Positions 1-10,875 are shown, numbered from the stretch's first letter. The stretch: DNA of 64,000 nucleotides from Cryptomeria japonica (GCF_030272615.1 NC_081408.1:608228173-608292172); one strand, 5' to 3'. Numbers and translations: made by a program. The notes: generated by a model from the sequence alone, not told the origin.

Positions 1-420
1 ACATTGCTTCAATGCTTAAATGTAAATTCAATGCTTCAATGGTTACATGTCCGAGGGTTTACACTCAATAAAAAGAAGTTTATTTGGTTGATTGTGACTT
101 AATAGTTGTCATGTTTCAATATTTGTCATGTTTCAATAATTTCAATGTTGTCAAGTTTCAAGAGTGTTGGTAAACAGATTTGCCCCTTTTTGAAATCTTA
201 ACAATTATCTTCCTTAAGAGAAAATATAACTCTGTTTTGCCCTTTATAAAAAGAGAGAAACTACCAATAGTTGGATGAATTAATAAAATTCAACCTCTGC
301 ATTAGAGGGAAGCTCCTCGGATGATTTGCAAAAAATTTACTATACAAATGATATGCTAATACTTTTTAACAGAAAGCATTGTAAGGCTTCAACATTTATT
401 CATCAACACAAATAAATGCC
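1..420. other. Unassigned A+T-rich sequence
   Basis: No coding region is recognisable. The first 170 bases carry short imperfect repeats of an ATGCTTCAATG-type word and of TTGTCATGTTTCAATA (two copies near 105-140). This may be the edge of a retroelement, but no LTR end, primer-binding site or polypurine tract is visible. Confidence 0.4.
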
Positions 421-711
421 TTAAAAACTGTAAACATAGAAAATTTTCTGAAAGAATATTTGAAGAGAGTTCATGCAAGCCATCACTAAATCCGGACATG
501 GTACGGCAAGCGGGAATGCAACAACTTCCACAAGACCGCTTTTAACTATTTTCTCCATTAATGAACCAATTTGAGGGTTCTTGGCTCTTTCTAGGAAATC
601 CCCTAGATCGACATGAACCAAGGAGGTGTTTTCTAGCTCTGGTAAAATACTCCCTAGACACGAGGTCCGACCAAGCTTCGACAGTATCGGCCTCATACTG
701 CCTATGTACAC
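421..711 (-). CDS. Unrecognised ORF, possible exon or retroelement remnant
   Basis: A 96-residue minus-strand reading frame of ordinary, non-repetitive composition (for example LPELENTSLVHVDLGDFLE, then VKSGLVEVVAFPLAVPCPD). I do not recognise the family. The amphipathic, leucine/valine-rich sequence could be a helical repeat exon or a diverged gag-type domain. It lies about 1.2 kb beyond the 3' end of the gypsy pol remnant on the same strand, so it may belong to older host sequence. No splice sites can be assigned with confidence. Confidence 0.2.
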   Translation of the reverse strand: MYIGSMRPILSKLGRTSCLGSILPELENTSLVHVDLGDFLERAKNPQIGSLMEKIVKSGLVEVVAFPLAVPCPDLVMACMNSLQIFFQKIFYVYSF

Positions 712-1880
712 TTCTAACCAAGAAATTCTAAAACAAAGAAGAATCCTACTCCAACAATTTAGAGATTTTTCTTTCTATACTGATACATCTTCAGAACTTA
801 AAGAAACATAGCTTAGGAATAATTGTATGAACTTACCCATTACCACCATGAAAACTGTAATTTCTTCATTGAATCAGAGTTGGTTTTACCTTCGACGCCT
901 CCAATTTTGTTATGTATGGTAGCTGCAACCTTCTCAACTATGGAAATAAATTCATACATCTCCCTCAATCATACATGAAAATTTCTATAAAGCCACACAC
1001 ACTTCATCATGATTTACCCAAGCATGCGAAGTATGGTGAAATGACCAAAATCTGACACCTTCTTAATTATCCATCACTTCCACACAAGTAACTTGATGCA
1101 CTCATGATTAATTTCTATATTTAGAATTTTAAATTACTGAAAAGGGAATATTCCTTCTTGTCTTGCCACTTTTATTTTCATCCAAAAAATGTTAGAGTTA
1201 GTTTTGAAATGAATCCGTGAACCTTGAACCATTTGACAAAAAGTTCAATGGTTCAAGTTCATTTAAGAAATATAATAGTGAGTGAGTGGCACACAACAAC
1301 ATCAGTAATGAGCAACAACAATGACTACTAAATGTGAAACTTGAACCATTTGAATAGCTTGAGATTTGGTTCAAGGTTCAAGACTGTAAATCAACTTAAA
1401 ACTTATGGACCCACGCTCATTAAACAACTATAAATTGTCGCAACTCACAAAAGGCATTTTGAACCTTGAACCATTTACGAAAAAGTTCAATGGGTTCAAA
1501 ACTTCAAGATGAAAAACAAAAGTGCACTTTCTCACATGATGACAAAGACCACAAATGACTTTCTTCATAAGCACACTTTGAACCTTGAACCTATTGAACA
1601 TTTTAGAAAGCGTTTAGCAGTTCAAGTACAAAAGAAAAAAAAATGACCCAACGAAAGAGAAAGGCACAAAAGGCAACCCGCGAGTATGAAAATTTAAAAG
1701 GAAAAATTGCAAGGGGACTAACATCGGCTCTGACTGGGGACTAGAACTATGAAGGAACTAGAAATGAACTCCAGAATCCCTAGTTTCACAAGTGGACTTT
1801 ATTTAAAGACTCAAACAAAAACTAAATAGAAAAAGGCACACAACAACAAATCAACCAAACACTATATACAAAACCTAGAG
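712..1880. other. Non-coding stretch with repeated TTGAACC motif
   Basis: No gene seen. From about 1210 to 1625 the sequence contains at least four blocks with TTGAACCTTGAACCATTT or its inverted form (near 1218, 1338-1383, 1460 and 1579), often followed by AAAAAGTTCAATGG. Each block is partly self-complementary (TTGAACC ... GGTTCAA). Because the block lies just beyond the 3' end of the gypsy pol remnant, it could be that element's 3' untranslated region or LTR, but no LTR boundary can be placed. Confidence 0.4.
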
Positions 1881-1890
1881 GGACTCTCAT

Positions 1891-2199
1891 TTACAGTTGA
1901 TATAATTTCAAATCTTGACCATTATAGGTCAGAGGAAGAATAGTACCATCCACATATGCAAGTTTGAAAGAATTTGGTCCTTTTACCTCATGAATCAAGA
2001 ATGGTCCTTTCCAGAGTGATTCAAACTTTGCATGTGCTCCTTTGGGTTCTCTTCTTTTGTCCCAGAGCAATACCAGATAGCTTAGCATGAACTTCCATGG
2101 CCTTTCTTGCTTCTCGAATATCCTCTTCACCCTCATCTGGTGTTTTGTTATCTGGTCCACTATTTTATCCCTTTCTTCATCAATTCTCATCAAGTGCAT
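1891..2199 (-). pseudogene. Gypsy integrase C-terminal region
   Basis: 102 residues with HQMRVKRIFEKQERPWKF, then FESLWKGPFLIHEVKGPNS and a terminal LPLTYNGQDLKLY. This is the C-terminal DNA-binding-like region of plant gypsy integrases (the GPF-x-I/V and 'NGxxLKxY' motifs). The stop at 1891 is probably the natural end of the polyprotein. Confidence 0.8.
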
Positions 2200-2286
2200 A
2201 ATTTTCTTTTCTAGAGAGTTCTAGAAATAAGCGTCTTCAATGACAGTTTGTAGCTTAGTAGCTGCCAGCTCTAAAGGAAGTGCTAC

Positions 2287-2550
2287 CTAAGCACCTACAC
2301 CATAGACTAGTTCAAACAGAGACATCCCAATTGCCCTCTTTGGCGATGTACAATCATCCCAAAGGGCTTCATATAGTTTTTTATGCCAATCCTTAAAGTT
2401 TTTACTCACTAATTTTTTCATGATATTAATGAGGTTTTTATTACTGGATTCAACTTGACTGTTTCCCTGAGGATAATAATCAGATGAGTGAGCAAGGGAG
2501 ATTCCATGGTCATAGAAATTAGTAGCGTTGTCAACAACAACTTTAAACAA
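2287..2550 (-). pseudogene. Gypsy integrase core, second Asp and Glu
   Basis: Continues the integrase core: VVVDNATNF (second catalytic Asp region), HSSDYYPQGNSQVESSNK (third catalytic Glu) and ELVYGVGA (the usual 'YGxEAVLP' motif, cut by a stop). The three acidic catalytic positions can be traced over this and the preceding piece, but the gene is interrupted at both ends. Confidence 0.8.
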
Positions 2551-2634
2551 AACCCCAAATCGAACTAGAATGTTCTCTTTCAGAAAATTACAAACAACCT
2601 CCGAGGATGTCTTTCGTACTGGAATGGCCTCAAC

Positions 2635-3096
2635 CTATTTAGTGAAATACTCTGTAGCTATCAATATATGGGTGTGTCCTATAGTAGAGGTAGGTATCCA
2701 GGGACCAATGCAATCCTGACCCCATTGCTTGAAGGGTTCATCCACAACCACAGGTCGGAGTGGTAATGCTGTAAGATATGGCTTTCTTGTGAACAACTTA
2801 CATTTTTCACACTTGGCCAACCATGCATATGTGCCCTTGAACATTCCCAACCAATAATAACAGTTCCTTAAGATCTTGTAGGCAGTCACCATCGAAGAGA
2901 AATAACTGCCACAGGCCTCGTCATGAAATATTTTCAAAAGAGACTTTTGGAGTGATTTATCAACACAATGCACGAAGGTCCCATCCAGTCCCCTCTTATA
3001 TAATATGTCATTAAAAATGACATACTTAGCATCTTTTAGCCTCAAGTTCCTCTTCTCTTTTGCAGAAAGATGTTCTAGGCAATCTCCATATGTCAA
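2635..3096 (-). pseudogene. Gypsy integrase, zinc finger and first catalytic Asp
   Basis: This frame carries an HHCC-type zinc finger (HDEACGSYFSS ... YYWLGMFK ... CEKC) followed by FKQWGQDCIGPW, the start of the integrase core with its first catalytic Asp. The second zinc-finger His is replaced by Tyr (GSYF where GGHF is usual). The frame ends at a TAG at 2635-2637, inside the motif YFTK-stop-VEA, where Trp (TGG) is expected. Translation continues beyond it in the same frame. Confidence 0.85.
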
Positions 3097-3264
3097 ATAC
3101 TAAGCTACATCTACGAACCAGGAATCTTGAAGGCCAACAAATAGGACTAAAGGCGATTCCTTTGTCACTTCCTCATTACTCTTAGCAATCAACTTGCACA
3201 AGCCTTATCCCCTTACCAACTTTGTGGGCCTAATGTCTAAATTGAACTCCTCAATTTTTGAAAC

Positions 3265-3747
3265 CTAAGAGGCTGTATTATTCAATCCTATGTCTTGCTG
3301 TGTTAATATACTCTTGACTGCTGAATGAGGTAGAAAAATGATTGCATGGGAATGGAGAATATAATACCTGAATTGCTTTATAGCCTTCACAACCACATAT
3401 GCTTTCTTTTCCATTATTGAATACTTCAATTCATGCTTTTTCAGTGGTACACTCATGAATGATATCGAGACTTCATCATTATCCTCATTCTTTTGTAATA
3501 AAATTCTCGACATAGTGTGCTCTAAGGCATAGCAGTAGATAACAAAATCTTTGCTAAAATCAGGATTAACTAGAATAGGTGCATGTCCAATAGCATTCTT
3601 AATTGATTCAAATGCCTTCTTCCCCTCCTCATTCCATTTAAAAACTTGTTTCTCACTCATCAAATTCACAATGTATATGGTAGTCTCTGCAAAATCTGGG
3701 ATGAACCTCCTTAGAAAATTTACGTTCGAAGAAGGATCTAACGACAT
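3265..3747 (-). pseudogene. Gypsy RT connection and RNase H fragment
   Basis: The 160-residue frame reads NFLRRFIPDFAETT (the RT thumb/connection 'YRRFIPNFS' motif), then FKWNEEGKKAFESIK, then LKKHELKYSIMEKKAYVVVK and FRYYILHSHAIIFLPHSAVK, which matches the RNase H part of plant Ty3/gypsy polyproteins. The usual DAS motif is degraded (VIYCYALEHTMS). The frame closes with a stop before the integrase. Confidence 0.8.
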
Positions 3748-3925
3748 TCCTACTTGATGGTAGAGTAAGTTGTTGAATTTCTCTTACCCTCTCAGGATTT
3801 ATTTTCACCCCTTCCATATAAATAATATGACTGAGCAACTTACCCTCTGTGACTCAAAATATGAACTTCTTTAGGTTCAAGGATACCCCATGCTCGCAAC
3901 ACCTTTGTAACACTTGCTTCAAGTT

Positions 3926-4140
3926 TCACAGGTGATGCTTTCTTCTTTTTGAGAATACTATTAAGTCATCAAGATATAAAACAATAATCTTATCCTTTAA
4001 GTGACCAAATGACAAATCCATAGCATGTTGAAATTTTGCTCCTGCATTAATCAAACCGAAAGGCATTCGGTTATAGGAAAATGTACCCCAGGGAGTAATA
4101 AAGGCAGTTTTATGGTAATCAGACATTGCCTTCATAGCAA
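3926..4140 (-). pseudogene. Gypsy reverse transcriptase fragment
   Basis: The translation contains KTAFITPWGTFSYNRMPFGL, INAGAKFQHAMD and then YLDDLIVFSK. These are the fingers/palm motifs and the YxDD catalytic motif of Ty3/gypsy reverse transcriptase. Only about 70 residues remain open. Upstream the frame is disrupted and similarity fades by about 4200. Downstream the RT thumb region (about 3925-3750) is split over other frames, with PERVREIQQLTLP-type thumb sequence near 3653-3838. Confidence 0.85.
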
Positions 4141-4339
4141 CCTAAGAAAGTAGACTCAAGGTCAGGGTAATCGACCTATAATAGGGGATGATGGCTAGGT
4201 TTAGGTCAGACAGTAATTGATTCTATCTCCATATAGACCACCATACGGCATTGTATAGGCATGTTGAGATCTATGAAGCCAGGTGGAGTCAATGCCTCAT
4301 ACCTCCATCAACCAAAACACAAAACATCTACATAGCATA

Positions 4340-4401
4340 TATAAACATATACACACACACATATACATTTATATACATATATACATACATATACATATAC
4401 G

Positions 4402-4447
<46 letters not shown>

Positions 4448-4450
4448 ATC
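4340..4450. repeat. ATACAT/CA microsatellite
   Basis: A short CA-rich run near 4350 passes into an ATACAT/ATATAC hexamer tract from about 4375 to 4447, which is almost uninterrupted in the second half. The His/Ile- or Tyr/Ile-repeating frames over it are artefacts of the repeat. It abuts the truncated end of the gypsy remnant. Confidence 0.9.
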
Positions 4451-5279
4451 ATGAAATATATATACCTAAGAATGTAAAAAACAATAATCAATTCCCCAAT
4501 AGGATCACTTGAAACATATGTTAGTACATCACAATAATACATCTTCATCATATCAAAACCATAGGAATCATAACTATAACCATAACATTAATACCACCAA
4601 TAAGTCCTTATATGCATAAATCGTCATAACATTATCATGTTTTGAAATAGATAGTCAGCAAGCATAAACAACCTTCAATAGATCAATTGAGTATATATAC
4701 TCCTAATGGATAAAATGCAACTAAAGTCATCATAAGTCCAAAATAAACTTAATGGAAAGCAAGCATGGAAGGATATTACCAAAGATCATTATTTCCTTTC
4801 CCGAAATAGATCACATAGTAAACATGGTTAGAAAACCCACTTGACAACTACACATTACATCATTATCAGAGTATTATCAAATTGCTACCACCTAATTAGC
4901 ATAATTGAGATATTCTAACATTATATCTAGGCATTTCATATACACATAAACAACCAAAAATTTAAATTCATTGGAATGAGATTTAAACATCACATACATT
5001 CTCATCCATTCAAATGATGTGATATCAACTCTATCCCATCTAATACCCATAGAAACATAACCATGTTACTTCCAATAATTAACTATATTAGGAGAACCAT
5101 TATCATCATATTGACCACTAGATCTAACAATTATCTCGATATACATTGATTATCATTTCAATACTTACTTCACTTGCATCAAAGTGTAGGTTCAATATCA
5201 TAATACCGACTTCATTGTGTTAGGTTTAGAGAGGTGCTACACAACAGAGAATTCAAGATATATTTTTTGACATAATAAA
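4451..5279. other. A+T-rich intergenic sequence
   Basis: No coding region, repeat structure or transposon end was recognised here. It runs up to the start of the duplicated segment described next. Confidence 0.4.
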
Positions 5280-6023
5280 TAAATTGATTATGATATTACT
5301 TACAATAATATATAGAGCATCTTCTACATGTTCTCTCATTGTATTTGATCATTTTTAAAATGTTGCTGATATGACACCCTAACATTTGACCAATCGAGAC
5401 ATACCCCTAGTCGTTAATAAACCCCCGACCTCATAACCAAGTTTTTTTAATTTAACAACAAATTTAGGAACTCAAGATAGGATAAAGCCAAACATTTCAA
5501 AACTTGTAAAAAGTATCAAATTTAAATTTAGATCAAAGCTGAACCCACATAATTTAGATTTTCTAAATGCATAATTGATCATATATTTACAAAAATGACT
5601 CATCATGATAAACAATAACTTTTCAGACTCAAAATTACAAGTAATTCATAAAGTCCCAACTTCATAAGTAAACTCTCTATGTAGTAACAAGTTTAAGTAG
5701 TCAATATAGATTGAAGCCAAACATTTCAAAATTTGCAAATATCAAATTGGTTCATTTAGGTCAAATATATACCCTCATGATTTAGATTACAAATGTGCAA
5801 TGGATCATATAGTTACAAAAATGACTAATAATGATAAACAAATTTTTTATATATTCAATAACATTCATCCAATTTTTACCAAATTTTTATATAAATAAAT
5901 TAGTTAAAGATATCTACATCAAATTTTTACTAAATATGGTTATATTATTTATTCAATTTTTGAAGACATTTATTTCTAATACCTATTATCTAGACTCGAA
6001 CCTATGTCAATGATTATATATTT

Positions 6024-6150
6024 TAGTTGAGACGTGATCTTGTTATATTGTAGTTGAGACATAGTCTTGTTAATAACTATATATTCATTTAGTTGAGACG
6101 TAGTTTTTGTTAATGATATATATTATGTAGTTGAGATGTGATCTTGCTAC
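6024..6150 (+). repeat. Four TAGTTGAGAC-type repeats
   Basis: The word TAGTTGAGAC(G/A)TG-ATCTTG recurs starting at about 6024, 6051, 6090 and 6128, spaced 27-39 bases apart. Copy B of the duplicated segment has only one recognisable version (around 29030), so the repeat seems to have expanded in copy A. Confidence 0.65.
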
Positions 6151-6289
6151 ATGATTTTGAGGCAATTTGTATGTTGTTATGTTTCAATTATAAATAGTTG
6201 AAGTATTATGATAAAAACCATGGTAAAAAACTTAATTCGGTCATATAAATAGATAGATATACATATACTAAGAAATTGACAGAAAAACA

Positions 6290-6357
6290 TGTTAAACACA
6301 ATGTACCACTGAGAGGGGATGAATCAGTGGCTCCTAAAATCTTTTCCTTTTAAACCT
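6290..6357 (-). repeat. Residual 3' LTR end (68 bp)
   Basis: Matches 8116-8181 over its whole length (shared stretches CACAATGTACCACT and TTTTCCTTTTAAACC) and then diverges abruptly into gag-side sequence. It is all that remains of the 3' LTR of this copia element. Confidence 0.8.
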
Positions 6358-6447
6358 AGTAAATCCTTCATGATCAAACTTCGCATTTCCCCTCAAATCT
6401 ACATTCTGGTACATTAAGTGTGGCCTTTGGTTCATTGATTGTGTATA

Positions 6448-7038
6448 TCAGTTTGTGTTATGGTTTCTAATAGCTTCTACATAAGTCTTCTTACTAGTAT
6501 CCTTTCTTACTGTGAATGTTTTCTTTTCTTCACCTTCACTAGAAGAAGTGAACTGCATCTCCTCACTGGATGTGTCTTTTCTATTTGAACTTTTTCCTTC
6601 TTCAAATCCTAAGTCACTAGTATCTTTAGATTGCTTATGTTTGCTCAACATCTTGTTTAAGGCTTCTATGCTACCCTCATATTTTCTCCTCATTTTCAAT
6701 TCATCCTTAGTCTTTTCAATCTCTTTTCTGAGCTTCACTATTTTTGCTTCCAGATCTTGATGCTCCTTTTCCTTCTTCATTAGATCAAAGGATGTAACTT
6801 CACATATCCTCTTGGCTTCTTCCAAATGGAATTTTAAGTCAGAGATAAATTGATTGGACTTATCTAGGGATTGCTTCAAGAGACCTTGTTCTTCTGCTAC
6901 AGCAAGCTTCACCTTTTTGAGTTCTCTTGTTATCTTACTTAACTCCTCAAGGGCACTTATGAGCTCACCCTTTAGATCCACTTCAACTTCAATGTCTTCT
7001 TCTTCCTTATCTTCGCCAACCGATTTATCTAGTGCCAT
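6448..7038 (-). pseudogene. Copia gag C-terminal coiled coil
   Basis: A 196-residue charged frame rich in Glu and Lys with heptad-like spacing (ISALEELSKITRELKKVK; KLRKEIEKTKDELKMRR), followed by a Ser/Glu/Lys-rich tail. It predicts a long coiled coil. It lies directly downstream of the zinc knuckle of the same gag and is then joined to the residual LTR end at 6357, so it marks the 5' side of the internal deletion. Confidence 0.6.
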
Positions 7039-7239
7039 GAAGAGATTAACTTCTCTTTCATTATCATGGTAGTCATCTTTTGATGTATTTTCTTCATCTG
7101 TGGCATCATCCTCAATAGTATATAGCTTGTTCTTCTTTCGATAGCCCCTTCTTCCTTGCTGGTAGACATTCCTTTCTTTGTCTTTACCAAGAGATCTGCC
7201 AAAACTTATTTGCTCATCTCCACTGATTTCATTATAAGG

Positions 7240-7281
7240 ATATTTTGCAGCAAAGTGTCCAACTTTGCCACAGTTGAATCA
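7240..7281 (-). pseudogene. Copia gag zinc knuckle, two Cys lost
   Basis: The minus strand reads stop-FNCGKVGHFAAKYP, a CCHC knuckle (Cx2Cx4Hx4C) in which the first Cys has become a TGA stop (7279-7281) and the last Cys has become Tyr (7240-7242). The remaining Cys and His are intact. The change of the last Cys is a G-to-A transition on the coding strand. Confidence 0.8.
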
Positions 7282-7598
7282 TTTGAGTGGTAACTTCCAT
7301 TTATACTTGTTGGATACTCTCTTGAGCTTTCTGACAAAGTTTTCTACCTCTGCATCTGAGTCTTCACTGGATCTTTTATGAGAAACCTCTTCCTTACCCT
7401 TTTTAACGGAGTTGAAAGATGCCTATTTCCTTGAAGATGCTTCATTGGTTGTCCTCATTTTATAGGCAGTTAGAGAGACAAATAGCTCATCTATTGTGCA
7501 GGTTTTCAAATCCTTTGCTTCCTCAATGGCATAAACCTTAGTATCATACTTAATGTGAGGGATCTAAGTATCTTCTTGACAATGATCTCATTAGCAAT

Positions 7599-8042
7599 TT
7601 ATTCTCCAAGTCTCCTGATGGTGTTCATAGTTTCATCTACTCTGTGAAGGTAGTCTGCAATATTTTCTTCATCTTTCATGATGCCTTCAATCTGACCTCT
7701 TAGTAATTTCAACTTGGCCTCTTTGAGTTTGGCATCTCCTTCAAATAATCTCTGCAATTTATCCCAAGTCTCCTTGGCGGATGCACAATGTATGACCATG
7801 ACAAACTCATTATCTGACAACCCGCTTAAGATGGCATGTTTAGCCTTTGCATTATTCGCATACTCCTTCTCAGTATCCGAATCAGTGGGAGGAGCACTAG
7901 GGATAGTATACTCATTCTTGACATACATCCACACATCAAAACCAAGAGAGGAAATATAGGTCTCCAATCTTCTTATCCAGAAGGCATAGTTAGATCCATC
8001 AAACATGAGAGATTTTGAGGAGGCGGACTCATTTCTTGCCAT
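7599..8042 (-). pseudogene. Copia gag, N-terminal domain
   Basis: Starts MARNESASSKSLMFDGSNYA, has FWIRRLETYISSLGFDVW and later ETWDKLQRLFEG ... LKLLRGQIEGIMKDEENIAD. This is the gag N-terminus typical of plant Ty1/copia elements (DUF4219 plus UBN2-type domain). The ATG at 8042 follows the primer-binding site by about 60 bases and is the natural start. The frame is cut at RRLGE-stop; expected continuation is in other frames toward 7040. Confidence 0.85.
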
Positions 8043-8099
8043 TGTGTTCCTTGACTAAAATCTACCCAAGCTAAAGAATTTTTTATTCAACTGAGAACC

Positions 8100-8113
8100 T
8101 GGATCTGATACCT
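8100..8113 (-). other. Primer-binding site of copia element 6290-9783
   Basis: On the minus strand the base run just inside the LTR reads AGGTATCAGATCC, close to the TGGTATCAGAGCC complement of the plant initiator tRNA-Met 3' end. It fixes the element's orientation and the LTR boundary. Confidence 0.8.
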
Positions 8114-8115
8114 AT

Positions 8116-9783
8116 TGTTGAACACAATGTACCACTAAGAGGGAGGTGAATCAGTGGTTCCTAAAATATTTTCCTTTTAAACCAAGCCTTGAGTACCGAT
8201 TAACAACCTAAACACTAAATAATCAAACCGATCAGATAAGAATGGATATTAAAAGATCCAAACACATAAATGCATAACCCACAACACTGGATATATGAGG
8301 AAAACCCAATATGGGAAAAACCTCGGTGAGAAATGATACTGGAGTCTATTGCTCCAATCTAGCCTCACAATGAAACAACAAATTACAATGATTTAGGGCA
8401 CCAACCCAAGGAGCACCAAATCGGTGTAATATAATGTAATACAATTTTAATGCAATGATAACACCTAGTTGCAAATGAGTTCCACAACACTTTATCAACG
8501 GATGTTTGTTAGTTATCAACTTCCTCTGTTTCACCAGTCTTTCTTCAACCTATTATGTGATTGCTCCTTCTGATCTCTTATCAGTTGCTCTATGCCTCTC
8601 TTTTCTTTATCAAAACCTCACCCTACATGGTATCACTCTTAGATGCCTTCATAACCTTTCAATAGCTATTGGTATTTTTGACTCTTAAGGCTATAACAGT
8701 TCATCATTTAAGCTGTCTCTACCAGTTAGACCCTCTCACTATTTCAACCTGATAACACACATTGTAACTCTTTGAGAAATAACTCTAAGGTAGATAGTAT
8801 TTCTTCTTACTCAGGCTCTCTTTTCTCTCAAACCTGTCATCTAGCATCCACTAATTTTAGTCTTGAGTTGACATATTTATTTGTGAGGGTTCCCACCAAA
8901 AGAAACATTCAAACGGTGTCGTGTTAGGTTTTACCTTCACCAACTCGATTTGTATTAGATCTAATCTGATTTGCTTATCAGGAATGGTGATCTGCATCAC
9001 ACCAAACAACACCACCATCTCCTAGCTTTTCAATATGTGTTTTATATTTTTGGATGTCTATGACATGCTTTTCTATGTTTCTCTATCAATCTCCATTAAT
9101 GGCTTGACTGTTTCCTTCAGCAAACGGGTACAAAGATCAAATCGTCTTGCAAGGTTAAATCAATCACCTTGCCACCTTGTCTTCCTCGAGCCACAACATT
9201 CTTCCATCCTCCCATGATTTTTGGGTTCTTCATTAATGTCGAACTGTTTGTTGACTACTACATCGATGAATACTTCACTGACCTTTGCATGCTCCTCACT
9301 TGGTTTCCACCTGTCATCCTTGTCGACATCCACCTATGCTCAGTTTTCTATGTCAGTTTGGCATCCTTCACCGACCAAGACTAATTACCGGTTCAACTCA
9401 CCTTACAGGTATAATCTAACTTCACCGGTGGTCCTTCATACTTGCAGACCCCTTCTCTGTCGGTGGATCAAATTGGCCTTCCATCAAACATGTTGATCCA
9501 TCTACTAAGTCCATTTACTGGTAGCATTAAACTTCTCTGTGTATAGCAGTTTACATCCTTCTGTTCTTCTTTGCTTGCTTTCTTTGCCTTGTCGGTGGTC
9601 TTGCTTTACCGGTAGATGATGCATTTCATGTGTACCAGTAACATACCTTTCTGTCTTCTTACACACATATTTGTTGACATCATCATTTCTTACTTCACCC
9701 ATACCAATCACCACTACTTACTCACCAATGACCATGCCATACCTGTTGACATCAATAACAACCTAATACCAACAATGCCAACA
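8116..9783 (-). repeat. Copia 5' LTR (1668 bp)
   Basis: In plus-strand coordinates the LTR starts TGTTGAACAC and ends GCCAACA. The start is repeated at 6290 (TGTTAAACAC), which gives the second LTR end. It is followed on the minus strand by a tRNA-Met-type primer-binding site. The several ~60-90-residue frames inside it are not genes. Confidence 0.8.
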
Positions 9784-10651
9784 AAACATATATAGGAGAT
9801 GTGCAGGCTATTGTCGAATATTAGTCACCATAAGCAATGGCTGCTTCTCTATATACCCTAGGAGGAGGAGGAGGACTTGAAGCGAACATTATGGCTTTCT
9901 TAGACAAGAACTCAATTGAACTTGAAGATTATTTGTTGGAGAGAAATACCAGCGTTCCCGCTTTCTCCACCATTCCAATAGAGCTCATCCAACAAGAAGA
10001 AGAAGACAATGGCTCTACCTTCCTACTTAAAGATCAGACAGTTTAAACATCAAATAACCAATAATTATTTTACACCTTTATATACATTGAAAAATAGTAA
10101 GTAGTTGTAGTTTTTAATGGCAGGTGATGATTCGGATGCTTTTCATCCTATTCCCAGTAAAGCCAGTGGATCTAAATCTTTCAGTAGTCGCACTGGGAAG
10201 GAAAATGCTCAAGCAACGAAAAAAAAGCACTATACTACACACTTAAGACATTCTTCAGCTGTATGTATTATTTACGTTGATTTCTCTACCCATAATTCTA
10301 TTTTTGTTTGTATGGGTGTATTTCAAGTAGGGACCCTGATTTGTGATGACTAATAGCATGAAGTACGACATGTTTATCACAAATATTCCAGAGCTTAAAC
10401 ACTTGTTTAATATTTGAGATATTCCAAACCTAAATAAAGAAATTTGATATTGAAAATTTATATATTCGATAACCTCGCCGGGCAAAGAACTTGTTGATTG
10501 ATAAGTACAGACCAGCTATTGTTTCCGACGTGAAAAACAGATTGATTGACAAACAATATGGCAGTTGTTTTAACATTTATCTTCTTTTAGCGAGAAAAAC
10601 TAGGCGTGTAACATGAATTAATATACACCTCACAGTCATTCATGCATGTAG

Positions 10652-10759
10652 GACTCTGAAAATGAGTTTGACAACTTCTGCAGAGGACTTGTTTCTCCGA
10701 GAAGAAACACTTCATCGGAGAGATACAGAGCTATCCACATTCACAATTTGTCTGAGAAG
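10652..10759 (+). pseudogene. Exon 3: basic region of bHLH
   Basis: Flanked by TGTAG acceptor and GAAG|GTTTTT donor. It encodes 36 residues, DSENEFDNFCRGLVSPRRNT then SSERYRAIHIHNLSEK. The intron falls within the basic region, before the RRR run, as in PIF family genes. Its phase agrees with exon 2 read in the frame GDDSDAFHPIPSK and with exon 4. Confidence 0.7.
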
Positions 10760-10875
10760 GTTTTTTCTTGTAACGCTTATGCCCTTTATTGATTATAGAG
10801 TTATCATGACTTTTAATGATTTTGTTATGAATATTTAATTATTGATCTATGTTTGATGGTTGTGCTGAAATCTAG

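Larger units (their letters stand above)
1880..4210 (-). mobile_element. Ty3/gypsy retrotransposon pol remnant
   Basis: On the minus strand the order is reverse transcriptase (about 4135-3926), RNase H (3747-3265), integrase zinc finger and core (3096-2287) and integrase C-terminus (2199-1891). RT before integrase is the Ty3/gypsy order. Gag, protease and the N-terminal half of RT are missing on the 4.2-kb side, where a microsatellite follows. Several stops and frame breaks separate the pieces, so the element is dead. No LTR was found on either side. Confidence 0.85.
6290..9783 (-). mobile_element. Internally deleted Ty1/copia element
   Basis: Bounded by TG...CA ends and a perfect 5-base target duplication, AAACA, at 6285-6289 and 9784-9788. 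It is minus-strand: the 5' LTR occupies 8116-9783, then a primer-binding site, then gag. All of pol and most of the 3' LTR are gone: at 6290-6357 only about 68 bases matching the LTR end remain and pass straight into gag sequence. It is inserted about 50 bases upstream of the start codon of PIF-like copy A and is absent from copy B. Confidence 0.85.

Noticed and set aside
4251-4551. Tyr/Ile, His/Ile and Cys/Ile repeat ORFs on both strands
   Set aside because: They are readings of the ATACAT microsatellite.
6512-7072. Ser/Leu/Phe-rich plus-strand ORFs
   Set aside because: They are antisense shadows of the coiled-coil part of the copia gag.
8346-9714. Several 60-91-residue ORFs
   Set aside because: They lie within the copia LTR (8116-9783), which is non-coding.
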